A stretch of DNA of 64,000 nucleotides from PALSA-350 sp963794165. GTDB taxonomy: Bacteria; Acidobacteriota; Terriglobia; Terriglobales; Acidobacteriaceae. Of the stretch, positions 26,219 through 34,692 are shown in pieces. The notes below the pieces were generated by a model. The model searched no databases. It was not told where the DNA came from and saw only the letters and a program-made list of their open reading frames with translations. A program made the position numbers and the translations under genes. How positions within the stretch are numbered: position 1 is the first letter of the stretch; every line of letters begins with the position of its first letter. The DNA lies in contig CAWCCT010000004.1 of assembly GCA_963794165.1 (NCBI GenBank), positions 1 through 64,000 on the forward strand. Direction: 5' to 3'.

Positions 26219-27472
26219 ATGGCAACGCGTCGGGCTTTCATGAATGGTGGAGCGATGGCCTTGGTAGGCACCTCCGTGGTGCCGACGTTCCTCCGGCAAT
26301 CGGTGCTCGCTCAGACTACGAGCGCGCAGGCGCAGGGCAAGAAGCTGGTGGTCATCTTCCAGCGTGGAGCCGCCGATGGGCTCAATATTGTGGTGCCTCA
26401 CGCAGAGACCAATTACTACCAGTTCCGGCCGACCATCGCGATTCCGCAAAACCAGGTAATCGACCTGGATGGATTTTTCGGATTGCACCCCGCCATGCAA
26501 TCGTTCAAACCCTTGTTCGATCAGGGCCACCTGGCCATGATCCACGCAGCCGGGTCCCCGGACACCACCCGTTCCCACTTTGACGCCCAGGATTTCATGG
26601 AAAGCGGCACCCCCGGGGTGAAGGCGACCCCGGATGGCTGGTTGAATCGCGCTTTGCAAGCCGAAGATCTTCGCCGCCCGGCCCCCCACACCGCCTTCCG
26701 GGCGGTCGCCCTGGGGTCCCAGGTGCCCCGTACCCTGGATGGTAAGATAGCCGCAGTTGCAGTGAACCGGGTGCAGGATTTTGCGGTTGGGGGCAGGAAC
26801 CCGAATGCGGCGCCCATCAGCTCAGCCTTTGAGGCCATGTATGCCGATTCCGTCGATTCGGTGCTACACGGGACTGGCCAGGAGACCTTTGAAGCAGTAA
26901 AAATGTTAAAGGCAACCGACCCCGCGCACTACAAGCCGGGCCCGGGCGCCAACTATCCCAACGGCGCTTTTGGCGACAATATGAAGCAGATTGCGCAGCT
27001 GCTGAAGGCAAACCTGGGAGTAGAAGCGGCGTTCACCGACATCGGCGGCTGGGATACGCACCAGAACCAGGGTAGCGTCAATGGACAGCTCGCCAACAGC
27101 CTGCGCGATTTCAGCCAGGGGATCTCCGCTTTCTGGACTGATATGGGGAGCGACGCTGAAAACGTGGTGCTGGTGACCATGTCGGAGTTTGGGCGCACGG
27201 CGCAACAGAATGGTACCGGGGGAACCGACCACGGGCATGCCAATGTGATGTTTGTGCTGGGCGGCTCGGTCAAGGGTGGCAAGGTTTACGGCAAGTGGCC
27301 AGGCATGGCGACGGAGCAGTTGTACCAGAACCGCGACCTGGCGATTACCACAGATTTCCGACAGGTTTTGGGTGAGGCAGCTTACAAGACCCTGGGTGCA
27401 CGCAACCTGGAACTAGTTTTTCCCGGATCAGAACTGAAGACAGCCCAGTTTCTGAATCTGATTTCGAGCTGA
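26219..27472 (+). CDS. DUF1501 Tat-exported protein
   Basis: The 417-residue product starts MATRRAFMNGGAMALVGTSV, a twin-arginine-type signal with a hydrophobic core. The DUF1501 body follows (LVVIFQRGAADGLN, VAVNRVQDF, LVTMSEFGRTAQQN, GTDHGHANVMFVLGG). This family is related to alkaline-phosphatase-like folds and often sits beside DUF1800 genes, but none is here. The start is set by GGCAGGAG upstream and by the signal peptide. The longer frame reaches back into the palindromic repeat and is not used. Function is unknown. Confidence 0.88.
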   Translation: MATRRAFMNGGAMALVGTSVVPTFLRQSVLAQTTSAQAQGKKLVVIFQRGAADGLNIVVPHAETNYYQFRPTIAIPQNQVIDLDGFFGLHPAMQSFKPLFDQGHLAMIHAAGSPDTTRSHFDAQDFMESGTPGVKATPDGWLNRALQAEDLRRPAPHTAFRAVALGSQVPRTLDGKIAAVAVNRVQDFAVGGRNPNAAPISSAFEAMYADSVDSVLHGTGQETFEAVKMLKATDPAHYKPGPGANYPNGAFGDNMKQIAQLLKANLGVEAAFTDIGGWDTHQNQGSVNGQLANSLRDFSQGISAFWTDMGSDAENVVLVTMSEFGRTAQQNGTGGTDHGHANVMFVLGGSVKGGKVYGKWPGMATEQLYQNRDLAITTDFRQVLGEAAYKTLGARNLELVFPGSELKTAQFLNLISS

Positions 27473-27527
27473 CAGGGATTTTCCTAGCGCAGCTCCGGCC
27501 CCGCAGTAAGAGACACGTCCTTCCGAT

Positions 27528-27677
27528 CCGACACGTTCGCTGTGTCAGATGGGGAAATCGCGATTCTCGAACTCTTGAACCTTGTAGGCCGAATCGAAGT
27601 CGGGGGGCTTACGAAGATGCCGCAGGTTTGGGGTTGGTGGTCGTGGAATCCTTTATTCTGACACAGCGAAGGTGTCG
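27528..27677. repeat. Inverted repeat, family D
   Basis: CCGACACGTTCGCTGTGTCAGA at 27528-27549 recurs inverted, with one mismatch, at 27657-27677. Each arm also has internal symmetry (GACAC...GTGTC). The 107-base spacer holds no gene. It separates two convergent genes. Confidence 0.75.
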
Positions 27678-27713
27678 AAACGGGTGTAGGGCTGTCTTAC
27701 GATAGGCGTCCTT

Positions 27714-28151
27714 TTAGCGGCTTGCCACCCTGGCGCGCGCGCCCCTGCCTTTCCCTACAAAATCATCCAACCCCAGCCAACCGCAGCCAGTGAACACCAG
27801 CATCACGGAGATGGCACACAACGCTAGCGGCAAAGCGAAAGAGTTTGGCCCCAGAAGGCCGCCGTGGAGGTGAACTTTAATGATGGCCACTGTCAAATCA
27901 ATGGCCACCATGAATGCTGCCACACGGGTCAACAAGCCGACGATAATAAGCATGCCGCCGAAGAATTCCGTAAAGGCAGAAACATAGCCCAGCCAGATCG
28001 GCAGGTGCATGCGGAAGACCGTATGGCTAAAGCTGTAAAGCGCGCCGGAAGGGATGATCTTGGTGTATCCATGAGCGACCATGATGACGCCCAGGACCAG
28101 CCGCATGAGCAAGGAGCCCAAACCCTCAAAGCGATTAAGCCAGCTAAGCAT
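27714..28151 (-). CDS. DoxX-family membrane protein
   Basis: This 145-residue protein has four predicted membrane helices and the DoxX signature region LGVIMVAHGYTKI. DoxX proteins sit in the inner membrane and some link to quinone or sulfur redox chemistry, but a role cannot be told here. It follows the alpha/beta-hydrolase-like gene on the same strand by 20 bases, so both may be in one operon. Confidence 0.87.
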   Translation of the reverse strand: MLSWLNRFEGLGSLLMRLVLGVIMVAHGYTKIIPSGALYSFSHTVFRMHLPIWLGYVSAFTEFFGGMLIIVGLLTRVAAFMVAIDLTVAIIKVHLHGGLLGPNSFALPLALCAISVMLVFTGCGWLGLDDFVGKGRGARARVASR

Positions 28152-28158
28152 GTAGGCA

Positions 28159-28164
28159 AGCTTA
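28159..28164 (-). promoter_or_regulatory. Possible -10 box of the DoxX gene
   Basis: TAAGCT ends seven bases before the ATG at 28151 on the minus strand, in the 20-base gap after the hydrolase-like gene. It would give a leaderless internal transcript. Confidence 0.25.
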
Positions 28165-28171
28165 GCAGGGA

Positions 28172-29062
28172 TTAAGCGCCGGGCAGATATTTGCTGAGAA
28201 AACTCCGCAGGTTGGAAACGTAATTCGTATCAAGTTTTGCTCTCTGCTTAGGTTCGGCGGATTGATCGTAGTAGCGTCCCGAAGAATCGAGAGCGGGATA
28301 CAAGAACAGCTTCGGTGTTCGCAGCTGAGCCAGCGTTGGTGCAGGATCAAAGCGGTCATGGAAGAGCAAGCGGATGGGCAGCAGATGCATGCGCGGATCA
28401 AACTGCAAAGACTCGAGAGTAGGCGGCTGAGGATCTTCGAGGATCAGCGCCGCTGCCTGGGGATGACGCTGTGCGGTCTCAGCCGCGATCGCTGCGCCCA
28501 GTCCAGTTCCGTCGAGAACGATCGTTGACGGTGACAAATGGCGCGTATCGGTCAAGTAGCGCCAAGCCGCGTCGGCGTCTTCGTAAGTGCTTGCTTGCGA
28601 GGGATGGATGTTCGCGCTTTTCCCGAAGCCGCGATAATCGAAAACAAAAATATTCATCCCCAGCTTATGCCAGTCCGGCAATCGTGAAACTGTATCCGAA
28701 AGGGAACCGGATCCGTCATGCAGAAAGAGCAGGGTATCGGCGGCGTGGGGTGCATCGCGGTCGGCGGGGATCCACCAGCCGGAAAGCTGGAGAACTCCGG
28801 TTTCAGTTGCGTCGAAAGCAATCTCGTCGTACTTCAGACCGGCGGCGGCCGGAGTAGCCGTGATGGTGCGCGACGGTTTGAAGACCAGTTGCCACTGGCC
28901 CTGCCAGAAGAGCAGGCAAAAGGCGATGTATACGCAGAGCGCCGCAAGCCCCAGGGTGGCGGCCACGCCGCCGAGGATCCAGCGCAGGCTGGCCAGCGGT
29001 TGCTGAGGCGCCAATGGGTTTTTCCACCCGGGTGGAGGAGTATGCCGTTGCAGCTTCGCCAT
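28172..29062 (-). CDS. Membrane-anchored alpha/beta-hydrolase-like protein lacking the serine nucleophile
   Basis: The 296-residue protein has one N-terminal membrane helix (WILGGVAATLGLAALCVYIA region) and then an alpha/beta-hydrolase fold of the BEM46/ABHD type (FLHDGSGS oxyanion region and FDYRGFGKS). The nucleophile elbow, usually GxSxG, reads VLDGTGLGAA, with Thr in place of Ser. Late in the chain FHDRFDPAP may hold the acid. A threonine nucleophile is unusual, so it may be inactive as an ester hydrolase or have changed chemistry. Substrate unknown. Confidence 0.8.
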   Translation of the reverse strand: MAKLQRHTPPPGWKNPLAPQQPLASLRWILGGVAATLGLAALCVYIAFCLLFWQGQWQLVFKPSRTITATPAAAGLKYDEIAFDATETGVLQLSGWWIPADRDAPHAADTLLFLHDGSGSLSDTVSRLPDWHKLGMNIFVFDYRGFGKSANIHPSQASTYEDADAAWRYLTDTRHLSPSTIVLDGTGLGAAIAAETAQRHPQAAALILEDPQPPTLESLQFDPRMHLLPIRLLFHDRFDPAPTLAQLRTPKLFLYPALDSSGRYYDQSAEPKQRAKLDTNYVSNLRSFLSKYLPGA

Positions 29063-29184
29063 GGCTTAAAGCATTTTTCCTATCACTGAGTCCTTTTTAG
29101 AGGAGCGATGTGCGGCTTTTCTTGATGAAAACCCGCGTGAACACCATCTCTTCGATCGATACCTATAGGAAAAATGCTCTAGCC
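29063..29184. repeat. Short inverted-repeat element, family E
   Basis: GGCTTAAAGCATTTTTCCTAT at 29063-29083 is matched in inverted form at 29165-29184 (ATAGGAAAAATGCTCTAGCC). The 80-base interior has a small hairpin (TTTTCTTGATGAAAA). The element fills the gap between two minus-strand genes and supplies the end of the small zinc-ribbon gene. It looks like a miniature palindromic element. Confidence 0.65.
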
Positions 29185-29346
29185 GAAGGCGAGTTCGTCA
29201 GCGGATTCGAGCGGGGTTCCGCAAACGCGGCAGAGGACCGCGGAGCAATCGCCGCACACCAGCGGATCATGCACCGCTTTGGCGCACGAAGGGCACCACA
29301 GGTCTGTCGTTGGCTTCGCTTGCGGTGGGGGTGTGATACTCGCCAT
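29179..29346 (-). CDS. Small zinc-ribbon protein, 55 residues
   Basis: The short protein MASITPPPQAKPTTDLWCPS has three Cys pairs, WCPSC, VCGDC and CRVCGTP, enough for one or two zinc sites. It could be a small regulatory or structural protein. The start follows from the ATG at 29346; upstream lies a -10-like TATCCT. The last codons run into an inverted-repeat element. Confidence 0.6.
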   Translation of the reverse strand: MASITPPPQAKPTTDLWCPSCAKAVHDPLVCGDCSAVLCRVCGTPLESADELAFG

Positions 29347-29364
29347 GCCAATCCGAGGATAGCG

Positions 29365-29370
29365 TATGCT
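29365..29370 (+). promoter_or_regulatory. Possible -10 box of the 61-residue gene
   Basis: TATGCT ends seven bases before the ATG at 29378. The other strand has TATCCT nearby, so this 32-base gap may hold back-to-back promoters. Confidence 0.3.
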
Positions 29371-29377
29371 CGGCTGT

Positions 29378-29563
29378 ATGAGCGACAAAACTCAGCAGAG
29401 CCCCAGCGTACCTGTCTACAAAAAAGACCTGCGCAAATGGACGTTCTACATCTTTCCTGAAGGAGTTCAGCAGGAGGCGGGTGATTTTGCAGACGAAGAG
29501 GCGGCCAGGGTAGCATCCTGGAAAACCTATCGAACCTGGCAGGCCAATGGCTGCAAATATTAG
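29378..29563 (+). CDS. Small hypothetical protein, 61 residues
   Basis: The protein MSDKTQQSPSVPVYKKDLRK is soluble and unrecognised. It ends three bases before the Rieske gene, which suggests one transcript. The ATG at 29378 is preferred to the codon at 29366 because of the -10-like box between them. Confidence 0.55.
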   Translation: MSDKTQQSPSVPVYKKDLRKWTFYIFPEGVQQEAGDFADEEAARVASWKTYRTWQANGCKY

Positions 29564-29566
29564 CCG

Positions 29567-29872
29567 ATGAGCGAATTGGTGAGGATCTGTGCGAAGGGTG
29601 AGCTGCCGCGCCCCGGGCAGGCCCGGGAATTCAGCGCCGGCGCGAGGACCCTGTGCATCGCCAACATCGACGGCGTAATCCGGGCCCTGGACAACGAATG
29701 CCCCCACCGGGGAGGCCCGCTGGCCGAGGGCATGATCGAACAAGGCAAGTTGATTTGTCCCTGGCATGCCTGGTCGTTTGATCCTGCGACCGGGGCTACT
29801 GAATACTCTCAGGAAAGAGTTGCGGTTTATCCCGTAGGTGTTGAAGGGAATGACGTTTTCGTAAAGATCTAA
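29567..29872 (+). CDS. Small Rieske [2Fe-2S] protein
   Basis: This 101-residue soluble protein has both cluster motifs: CPHRGGPL (Cys, His) and CPWHAWSF (Cys, His). It resembles the Rieske ferredoxins of dioxygenase systems or NirD rather than the bc-complex Rieske. No oxygenase lies nearby. The stop overlaps the convergent phoD stop by four bases. Likely an electron carrier for an enzyme encoded elsewhere. Confidence 0.88.
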   Translation: MSELVRICAKGELPRPGQAREFSAGARTLCIANIDGVIRALDNECPHRGGPLAEGMIEQGKLICPWHAWSFDPATGATEYSQERVAVYPVGVEGNDVFVKI

Positions 29873-31941
29873 TCCATCGAGAAGCGCGCGTCCCCCTCCA
29901 GCAGGGATGCTTCCAATCGGGGTGATTCGCCCCTCTTCCAAAGATTGCTTCGGAACTGTGCACGGTAGCGGAGGGGCCCTCCATCCGGAGTCGTGCTTCG
30001 TTCCAATGGCCTGGGAATGCAGACAAACTCGATTTCAAAGGTCCCACTTGAGGCGCGCACGACGGAGTATCCGTGGCCTCCCATATCCACGAAGGACAGA
30101 TGGGGAGAGAGCTGCGGGTTGGAAGCGACGTTTGCCTTCTTGATGTCACCGGTCTGCGCGTACTCGAGACAAGAACGCACGCCATGTCTCAGTAGCAGGT
30201 TGAGGGTGGGCTGAGGGGAAGTGTCGCTGGATGCCTGGCCCAGGAAGAGCGGCCGCAATGGGTGCTGCTTGGGGAATCCGTGCTCAATGGCTTCGATCTC
30301 ACCGGGAGCAGAGATGGACCCGGTGACGAACGCAATCCCCACCGGCTCGAAAGGTCTCGGCGGCAGGCTCTTTGCCGCCAGGCCTGCCCAAAAGCTATGC
30401 CGATCGCCGGCGATGGTGGCAAAGCCAGTAATGCCGTGCTCACTCACGAAATCGTAAATTTCGCCGCGCTCGACGTAGGCGTTGCTGTGATCGCCGTTGG
30501 CGAAGCCGGCATAGGCCGCCCCGGGCCAGGGCTTGGTGAGATGAGGCGGCAGGTTCTGCGGATCAGCTCGCATCTCGAGTGTAGCCGTGGTGTTACCCCA
30601 GATCTTCCAGGTAGCGCTTGAACTTTTTAATCTCTCGAGAAACCACTGCTTTTGTGCAAACCCGAGAATGGCCTGGGGAGGCGCTGCCCTTTGGAAGTTG
30701 GGAACCTCGGTAGCGGCATAGCGAATGGTCGCCGGCGGATGGCCACCGTTATACGAGCTGCCTGCGTCGAGGATTTCTATCGCCTCTTCGGGAACAAATT
30801 CGGGGAAGTCTTCGCTGGTAAAAGCATCTGCTTCTGATCGTCCCAGGGGATCCTCGGACCGGTAACTGCGTTGGTCGGTGACGATCAACTCGACGTTGCG
30901 TCCCCAACGAATTGCCCGATAGCCTTTGAGACTGTTGATCGCGAGCAGGTTATTGCGTTCTTCACCGAGGCCGTGCTGGTCGAATGTCGCCACCGGTGTG
31001 TCGACTACCTGCGGCGGGTGGAAGCTATCGAGCGAGTCGCTGCCTGGCCTTGCCATACGGGCCGGCTGGTACTCGAAGAAGGCCTGATTGGCCGCGACTT
31101 TGCGTGTTTGTGCCGGCCGTGTCACCCCATAGAACTTCTGCAGTGACTGCCAACCCAGCCAGCTAAACTCATGATTGTCCCACATGTTCACGAATGGCCA
31201 GCGAGCACGTGCATCCTGCAGGTCCGGATCGTGCAGGTAAGCACGGTAGATTGCCCGGTAGTCATCCACGGTGGTGGGGATATGAAAATCGTGGATCTTC
31301 TCGCCTGATTGGTAACGCACGATGTCGCGCAAGCGGCGATCGTACATTCCCTGCGGCCGATCTTCCGGATACCAGACGATCTCGTAAATGAAATCGCCCA
31401 GATGGAGCACGAACTCTAATTGGTCGTGCCTGGGCGCCCGCTCGTCCTCGAAAATCATGCGCCGGTAGGCATTTTGCGCGCCCTGGTTCGCATTCTGGCA
31501 GGAGACAAAAGCGAAACGCACATCTCTGGTGTCGTGCTCGTCTGGAGCCGTCATCGTTCGCCCGATGCGGCTGCCGTGTCCGTATGGATCGGTAAAGCGA
31601 TACCAGTAAACCGTCGAAGGGCGCAGACCACCGACCAGCACTCGGCAAGTCCAGTCGGAAGCCAGTGAGATGGGAGCGCGAGCTTGCGCCACGACCCTGG
31701 CGAAAGACGGGTCGTCGGCAACCTCTACGGTGACATGATCCGCGTTTCCATTGGGCGAACGCCGGGTCCACAGCAAGACGCTGGAGGAGTCAGGATCGCC
31801 GGAAGCGACGCCCTCGGGAAAAAATTCTCGTTGCTCCGTCCAGACGGTTTTGGTTGTGGTGGGTGCGGCGAAGCTCCACGCAGCGGTTGCGCCGATGGCG
31901 ACTGCGCTTTCGATGAACGAACGGCGGGTGATTCTTGCCAT
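29869..31941 (-). CDS. phoD: PhoD-type alkaline phosphatase, Tat exported
   Basis: The 690-residue protein begins MARITRRSFIESAVAIGATA, a twin-arginine signal. An N-terminal beta-domain (FPEGVASGDPDSSSVLLWTR) leads into the metallophosphatase core, with FAFVSCQN, LHLGDFIYE and NMWDNHEFSWLG, typical of PhoD, which uses Fe and Ca to release phosphate from esters outside the cell. ITDQRSYR-like (VTDQRSYRSED) and TIAGDRHSFW are further metal motifs. The start is supported by GGAGGGG upstream. It probably serves phosphate supply; no Pho box was identified. Confidence 0.92.
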   Translation of the reverse strand: MARITRRSFIESAVAIGATAAWSFAAPTTTKTVWTEQREFFPEGVASGDPDSSSVLLWTRRSPNGNADHVTVEVADDPSFARVVAQARAPISLASDWTCRVLVGGLRPSTVYWYRFTDPYGHGSRIGRTMTAPDEHDTRDVRFAFVSCQNANQGAQNAYRRMIFEDERAPRHDQLEFVLHLGDFIYEIVWYPEDRPQGMYDRRLRDIVRYQSGEKIHDFHIPTTVDDYRAIYRAYLHDPDLQDARARWPFVNMWDNHEFSWLGWQSLQKFYGVTRPAQTRKVAANQAFFEYQPARMARPGSDSLDSFHPPQVVDTPVATFDQHGLGEERNNLLAINSLKGYRAIRWGRNVELIVTDQRSYRSEDPLGRSEADAFTSEDFPEFVPEEAIEILDAGSSYNGGHPPATIRYAATEVPNFQRAAPPQAILGFAQKQWFLERLKSSSATWKIWGNTTATLEMRADPQNLPPHLTKPWPGAAYAGFANGDHSNAYVERGEIYDFVSEHGITGFATIAGDRHSFWAGLAAKSLPPRPFEPVGIAFVTGSISAPGEIEAIEHGFPKQHPLRPLFLGQASSDTSPQPTLNLLLRHGVRSCLEYAQTGDIKKANVASNPQLSPHLSFVDMGGHGYSVVRASSGTFEIEFVCIPRPLERSTTPDGGPLRYRAQFRSNLWKRGESPRLEASLLEGDARFSMD

Positions 31942-32021
31942 TGGCTCCCCTCCGGTGAACGAGGGCACGGCTTCGGCCGTGCCACAAATGTGCGCTACGA
32001 ACGATCAGCAGGTGGTTGGCT

Positions 32022-32277
32022 TTGCGTGAAGGCGAGGAAAACTGCAGATCCCTCCATGGCACGCCGGGACAGGTCGGCTTCGCTCGGGATGACAAACGGG
32101 GAGATAGGTTTGTCCCATAACATTTGCGACACCGATGGACTGACTCGGGTGTGGAGAAGGAACCAATCCCCTTCGCGTATGTAAAGTGGTTGACCCGCCT
32201 TCCCTTTGTCATCCCGAGCGGAGCCGACCTGTCCCGGCGTGCCGTGGAGGGATCTGCAGTCCTCGCCTTCACGCTAA
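32022..32277. repeat. Large inverted repeat, family B, copy 2
   Basis: Arms of about 80 bases at 32022-32101 and 32200-32277 share ACTGCAGATCCCTCCAYGGC and TCGGCTTCGCTCGGGATGAC with the copy at 21021-21327. The spacer of about 100 bases is only partly similar. It fills the 355-base gap between phoD and the end of tpiA, and no gene is seen there. Confidence 0.88.
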
Positions 32278-32298
32278 GCCCCCGCGTGCCGCCGTCCT

Positions 32299-33060
32299 TT
32301 AACCAGCTGCTCCTGCTTTGACGATCGAAACGAGCGAATGGGGATCAAGGCTGGCGCCCCCAACCAGGGCGCCATCGATCTCAGGTTGGCTGAGAAGCGC
32401 TTCGGCATTCTCCGGCTTTACACTCCCGCCGTACAGGATGCGCAGCGCGTCGGCGAGCGGTCTCCCAACCATGCGCGCCACCTCGCCGCGGATGATCAGG
32501 TGGGCTTCGGCAGCGACGACTGGCGTCGCCGTCTTTCCCGTCCCAATCGCCCAGATCGGCTCATAGGCGATGATCATCCGGTGCAGCTTACCGGGATCGA
32601 TCTGATGGATCGCGCGGCTGATCTGACGGCACAAGACTTCTTCCGTCATGCCGTTTTCCCTTTGTTCCTCGTGCTCACCAATGCAAACGATCGGCACCAG
32701 ATGGTGCTTGAGCGCAGTCACCAACTTCTTGTTCACCGTCTCGTCGGTCTCACCAAAGTACTGGCGGCGCTCGGAGTGGCCAAGGATCACGTGACTGACA
32801 CCCAGGGCGACCAGCATCTCAGCGGAGATTTCTCCCGTGTAGGCGCCTTCCTCTGCGTAATGCATATTCTGCGCGCCCACGATGACCTCAGACTCTTTCA
32901 CCGCATGGAGCACGGTGGCCAGGTCGACAGCGGGAGGACAAATCGCGATTTCACTGTGAGTCAGATCTTTGACCAGGGGCAGGAAAGTGTGAAGGAATTG
33001 CTGGGCTTCGGTGGGGGTTTTATACATCTTCCAATTGGCGGCGATCAGGAGCTTGCGCAT
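32299..33060 (-). CDS. tpiA: Triosephosphate isomerase
   Basis: The 253-residue TIM-barrel enzyme interconverts glyceraldehyde 3-phosphate and dihydroxyacetone phosphate. The substrate Asn-Lys pair is in AANWKMYK, the catalytic His in ILGHSERR, and the catalytic Glu in YEPIWAIGTGK. YGGSVKPENA binds phosphate. It is the last gene of a gapA-pgk-membrane protein-tpiA cluster on the minus strand. Confidence 0.97.
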   Translation of the reverse strand: MRKLLIAANWKMYKTPTEAQQFLHTFLPLVKDLTHSEIAICPPAVDLATVLHAVKESEVIVGAQNMHYAEEGAYTGEISAEMLVALGVSHVILGHSERRQYFGETDETVNKKLVTALKHHLVPIVCIGEHEEQRENGMTEEVLCRQISRAIHQIDPGKLHRMIIAYEPIWAIGTGKTATPVVAAEAHLIIRGEVARMVGRPLADALRILYGGSVKPENAEALLSQPEIDGALVGGASLDPHSLVSIVKAGAAG

Positions 33061-33073
33061 GCTTTTTAGATTC

Positions 33074-33451
33074 TCAATGGGGGTCGCGGTTCTTGCGTTC
33101 CTTGACCAAATTGTAGAGTACGGCGAGGGTGTGCTTCCGATCCATCCTGCCGGCCACCCGCACTACCGTCCAACAACTGAGAAAGCCAAATACCAGGTAG
33201 CCGAGACAGCCGAGAGTCAATACGAACGACATCGGTTTGCCCGCGAACCAGTCACCAAATACGCTGGCCGCGTTGAGGGTGGAAATGAAGCCCATCAAGC
33301 CGCCCAGAGGGAAGGCGATCAGGCCGAAAGTCACGCGATAACGGTAGCCTCGAAGCCATTGGGTGAAGGTTGCCAGAAGCCACGCGGCCAGCGCCAGGAC
33401 AAGCCCTGCGAGGACGATCAGCAACGGCAGTTCGAGGTTAACGACAGCCAT
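33074..33451 (-). CDS. Hypothetical four-helix membrane protein
   Basis: The 125-residue protein MAVVNLELPLLIVLAGLVLA has about four hydrophobic helices and a basic C-terminus (RMDRKHTL, KERKNRDPH). I do not recognise it. It lies between pgk (four-base spacing) and tpiA (13-base spacing), so it is co-transcribed with the glycolytic genes. Nothing in the sequence shows a direct metabolic role. Confidence 0.75.
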   Translation of the reverse strand: MAVVNLELPLLIVLAGLVLALAAWLLATFTQWLRGYRYRVTFGLIAFPLGGLMGFISTLNAASVFGDWFAGKPMSFVLTLGCLGYLVFGFLSCWTVVRVAGRMDRKHTLAVLYNLVKERKNRDPH

Positions 33452-33454
33452 GTT

Positions 33455-34678
33455 CTATGAGCTGGGAGCGGGAGAAAGAGCCTCGACGCCGGGGAGTCGC
33501 TTACCTTCGAGGAACTCAAGCGAAGCGCCGCCGCCGGTAGAGATGTGCTTGATCTTATCCGCCACCCCGGCCTGCTTGACGGCGGAAACGGAATCACCGC
33601 CGCCCACGATGGTGATGGCGCCCGCATTTTCCGCCAGCGCCTCCGCAACCCCAGTTGTGCCGCGAGCGAAAGCCGGCATCTCAAACACCCCCATGGGCCC
33701 GTTCCAGACGATGGTGCGGGCTTTGGCAATCTCTGTGGTGAACAGCTCTACCGTGGCGGGACCGATGTCCAGCGCCATCCAGCCGGCGGGGAAGGGCCCG
33801 TCACCCTCGAAGATCCGGGTATCGGCGTCGGGCGCGAATTTGTCCGCCAGAACATGATCGATGGGCAACAGAAAGCGCACACCCTTCTGTTCGGCTTCCT
33901 TCAGCGCTTCACGAGCTACGTCCAGCTTGTCCGCTTCTACCAGCGACTTGCCTACGTCCTGCCCCTTGGCCTTGAGGAAGGTGTACGCCATGCCGCCGCC
34001 GATCAGCAGCGCGTCCACCTTGCTCAGCAGGTTGTGAATCACTTCAATCTTGTCAGAAACCTTGGCCCCGCCGAGGATGGCCACAAACGGTTTCTCCGGA
34101 GCCTGCAGCGCTTTGCCCAGGTAGTTCAGCTCCTTTTCGAGCAGCAGCCCGGCGGCCGACTGAGAGACGAAATGCGTGATTCCCTCCGTAGAAGCATGCG
34201 CCCGGTGAGCGCTGCCAAAGGCGTCATTCACATAGACGTTACAAAGGCTGGCGAGTTGTCGCGCGAAGTGCATGTCGTTGGCTTCCTCACCCGCATGGAA
34301 GCGCAGATTTTCGAGCAGCAGGACCTGCCGCGACTCCAGCTGGCGCGCCAGCTCGGTGGCCACATCGCCCACGCAATCAGGGGAAAAGGCGACGTTGACC
34401 GACTCGCCTAACGCGTGATCGAGCAGCGTGCGCAGCCGGTCTACTACCGGCCGCAGGCTGTATTTGGGATTGGGCTTTCCCTTAGGGCGCCCGAGGTGCG
34501 AAGCCACGATCACTTTGGCGTGATGGCGCAACGCATACTCGAGCGTCGGTAGCGTCTCTTTGATCCGCGTATCATCGAGAATCTGCAGACCGCTGTCGGA
34601 AAGCGGTACGTTGAAATCGACCCGAACAAAAAGATATTTGTTGTTCAGCTCCAGATCGCGGATGGATAGCTTTGCCAT
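33455..34678 (-). CDS. pgk: Phosphoglycerate kinase
   Basis: The product of 407 residues begins MAKLSIRDLELNNKYLFVRV and holds the family motif RVDFNVPLSD. AHRAHASTEG and the nucleotide-binding VGGGDSVSAVKQ are intact. It makes ATP from 1,3-bisphosphoglycerate. The start at 34678 fits all known family members; a 25-residue upstream extension overlapping gapA is rejected. It follows gapA by 14 bases. Confidence 0.97.
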   Translation of the reverse strand: MAKLSIRDLELNNKYLFVRVDFNVPLSDSGLQILDDTRIKETLPTLEYALRHHAKVIVASHLGRPKGKPNPKYSLRPVVDRLRTLLDHALGESVNVAFSPDCVGDVATELARQLESRQVLLLENLRFHAGEEANDMHFARQLASLCNVYVNDAFGSAHRAHASTEGITHFVSQSAAGLLLEKELNYLGKALQAPEKPFVAILGGAKVSDKIEVIHNLLSKVDALLIGGGMAYTFLKAKGQDVGKSLVEADKLDVAREALKEAEQKGVRFLLPIDHVLADKFAPDADTRIFEGDGPFPAGWMALDIGPATVELFTTEIAKARTIVWNGPMGVFEMPAFARGTTGVAEALAENAGAITIVGGGDSVSAVKQAGVADKIKHISTGGGASLEFLEGKRLPGVEALSPAPSS

Positions 34679-34692
34679 GGCAGCACCGCTTT

